NCBI GenBank assembly: GCA_963995525.1 | Contig: OZ023206.1 | Location: 4,619,795 to 4,683,794 of the forward strand | Source: Escarpia spicata | Taxonomy: Eukaryota > Annelida > Polychaeta > Sabellida > Siboglinidae | DNA: 64,000 nt | Reading direction: 5' to 3' | Shown: one piece after another, positions 63,741 through 64,000 of the stretch | Position numbering within the stretch: the stretch's first letter is position 1 | How the letters are laid out: each line of letters begins with the position of its first letter | Program-made: the position numbers and the translations under genes | Notes under the pieces: model-generated | Told to the model about the DNA's origin: nothing | The model's input: the letters and a program-made list of their open reading frames with translations, nothing else | Databases searched by the model: none

Positions 63741-64000
63741 TGGCTTCCTTAATGCGTGTGTCCTTCTGTCCTCTCTCCTGGTGTGTCCTTCTGTCCTTTC
63801 TCCTGGTGTGTCCTTATGTCCTCTCTCCTGGTGTCCTTCTGTCCTCTCTCCTGGTGGGTCCTTCTGTCCTCTCTCCTGGTGTGTCCTTCTGTCCTCTCTC
63901 CTGGTGTGTCCTTTTGTCCTCTCTCCTGGTGTGTCCTTCTGTCCTCTCTCTCTCTCTCTTGGTGTGTCCTTCTGTCCTCTCTCCTGGTGTATCCTTCTGT
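63741..64000. repeat. 25-bp polypyrimidine-rich minisatellite, cut by the window end
   Basis: Units of 25 bp reading TGTGTCCTTCTGTCCTCTCT plus CCTGG. About ten are visible, one lacking TG and one with an expanded (TC)n at about 63945. The array continues past the window. Confidence 0.95.

Overview
This window is eukaryotic, metazoan DNA that is mostly repeats. The evidence is decayed non-LTR retrotransposons of several clades, tRNA-derived SINEs, foldback-type inverted repeats, very long CA/GT microsatellites, and one intact animal-type glycosyltransferase gene with a type II membrane anchor. The mix (2A-bearing CR1-like LINE, animal GT11 fucosyltransferase, dense minisatellites) fits a marine invertebrate such as a lophotrochozoan or an invertebrate deuterostome. 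I cannot name the species. No bacterial, phage, CRISPR or rRNA feature is visible.

By my count about 21 kb, a third of the window, is tandem repeat. Main arrays: 31-bp (1-1992), 44-bp (14.4-16.05 kb), a 97-bp satellite (17.2-23.26 kb), 60-bp (26.9-28.87 kb), 29-bp (36.8-37.4 kb), 35-bp (43.0-45.1 kb), GT/GTAT (58.6-60.2 kb), 9- and 8-bp CA-rich (60.36-60.83 kb), 51-bp (61.1-62.8 kb) and 25-bp (63.74 kb to the end). Several have higher-order structure. Most long open frames in the window are artefacts of these arrays.

The only convincing host gene is an intact single-exon alpha-1,2-fucosyltransferase-like (GT11) gene at 8179-9378. Around it are pieces of at least ten LINEs. The best is a nearly complete CR1-superfamily element at 53402-57060. 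It encodes an N-terminal leader ending in a 2A-like peptide, two PHD-type fingers, an endonuclease and a reverse transcriptase, and is broken by a stop, a deletion and frameshifts. Four copies and one fragment of a single tRNA-derived SINE family, plus a different tRNA-like SINE, are scattered through the window.

There are at least five inverted-repeat structures: 2152-5172, 11630-13545, 26507-26778, 52241-58191 and 57059-57808. Two of them share an outward-facing terminal motif, which also sits just after the 97-bp satellite. The 57 kb foldback carries tRNA-like sequence in both arms and sits between the CR1 tail and one arm of a larger 5-kb-spaced inverted repeat. An unrecognised open frame near 51 kb has a partial second copy in inverted orientation that differs mostly as coding sequence does. 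These nested inverted structures, the 2A-PHD-PHD LINE architecture and the related minisatellite cores are the most interesting contents.
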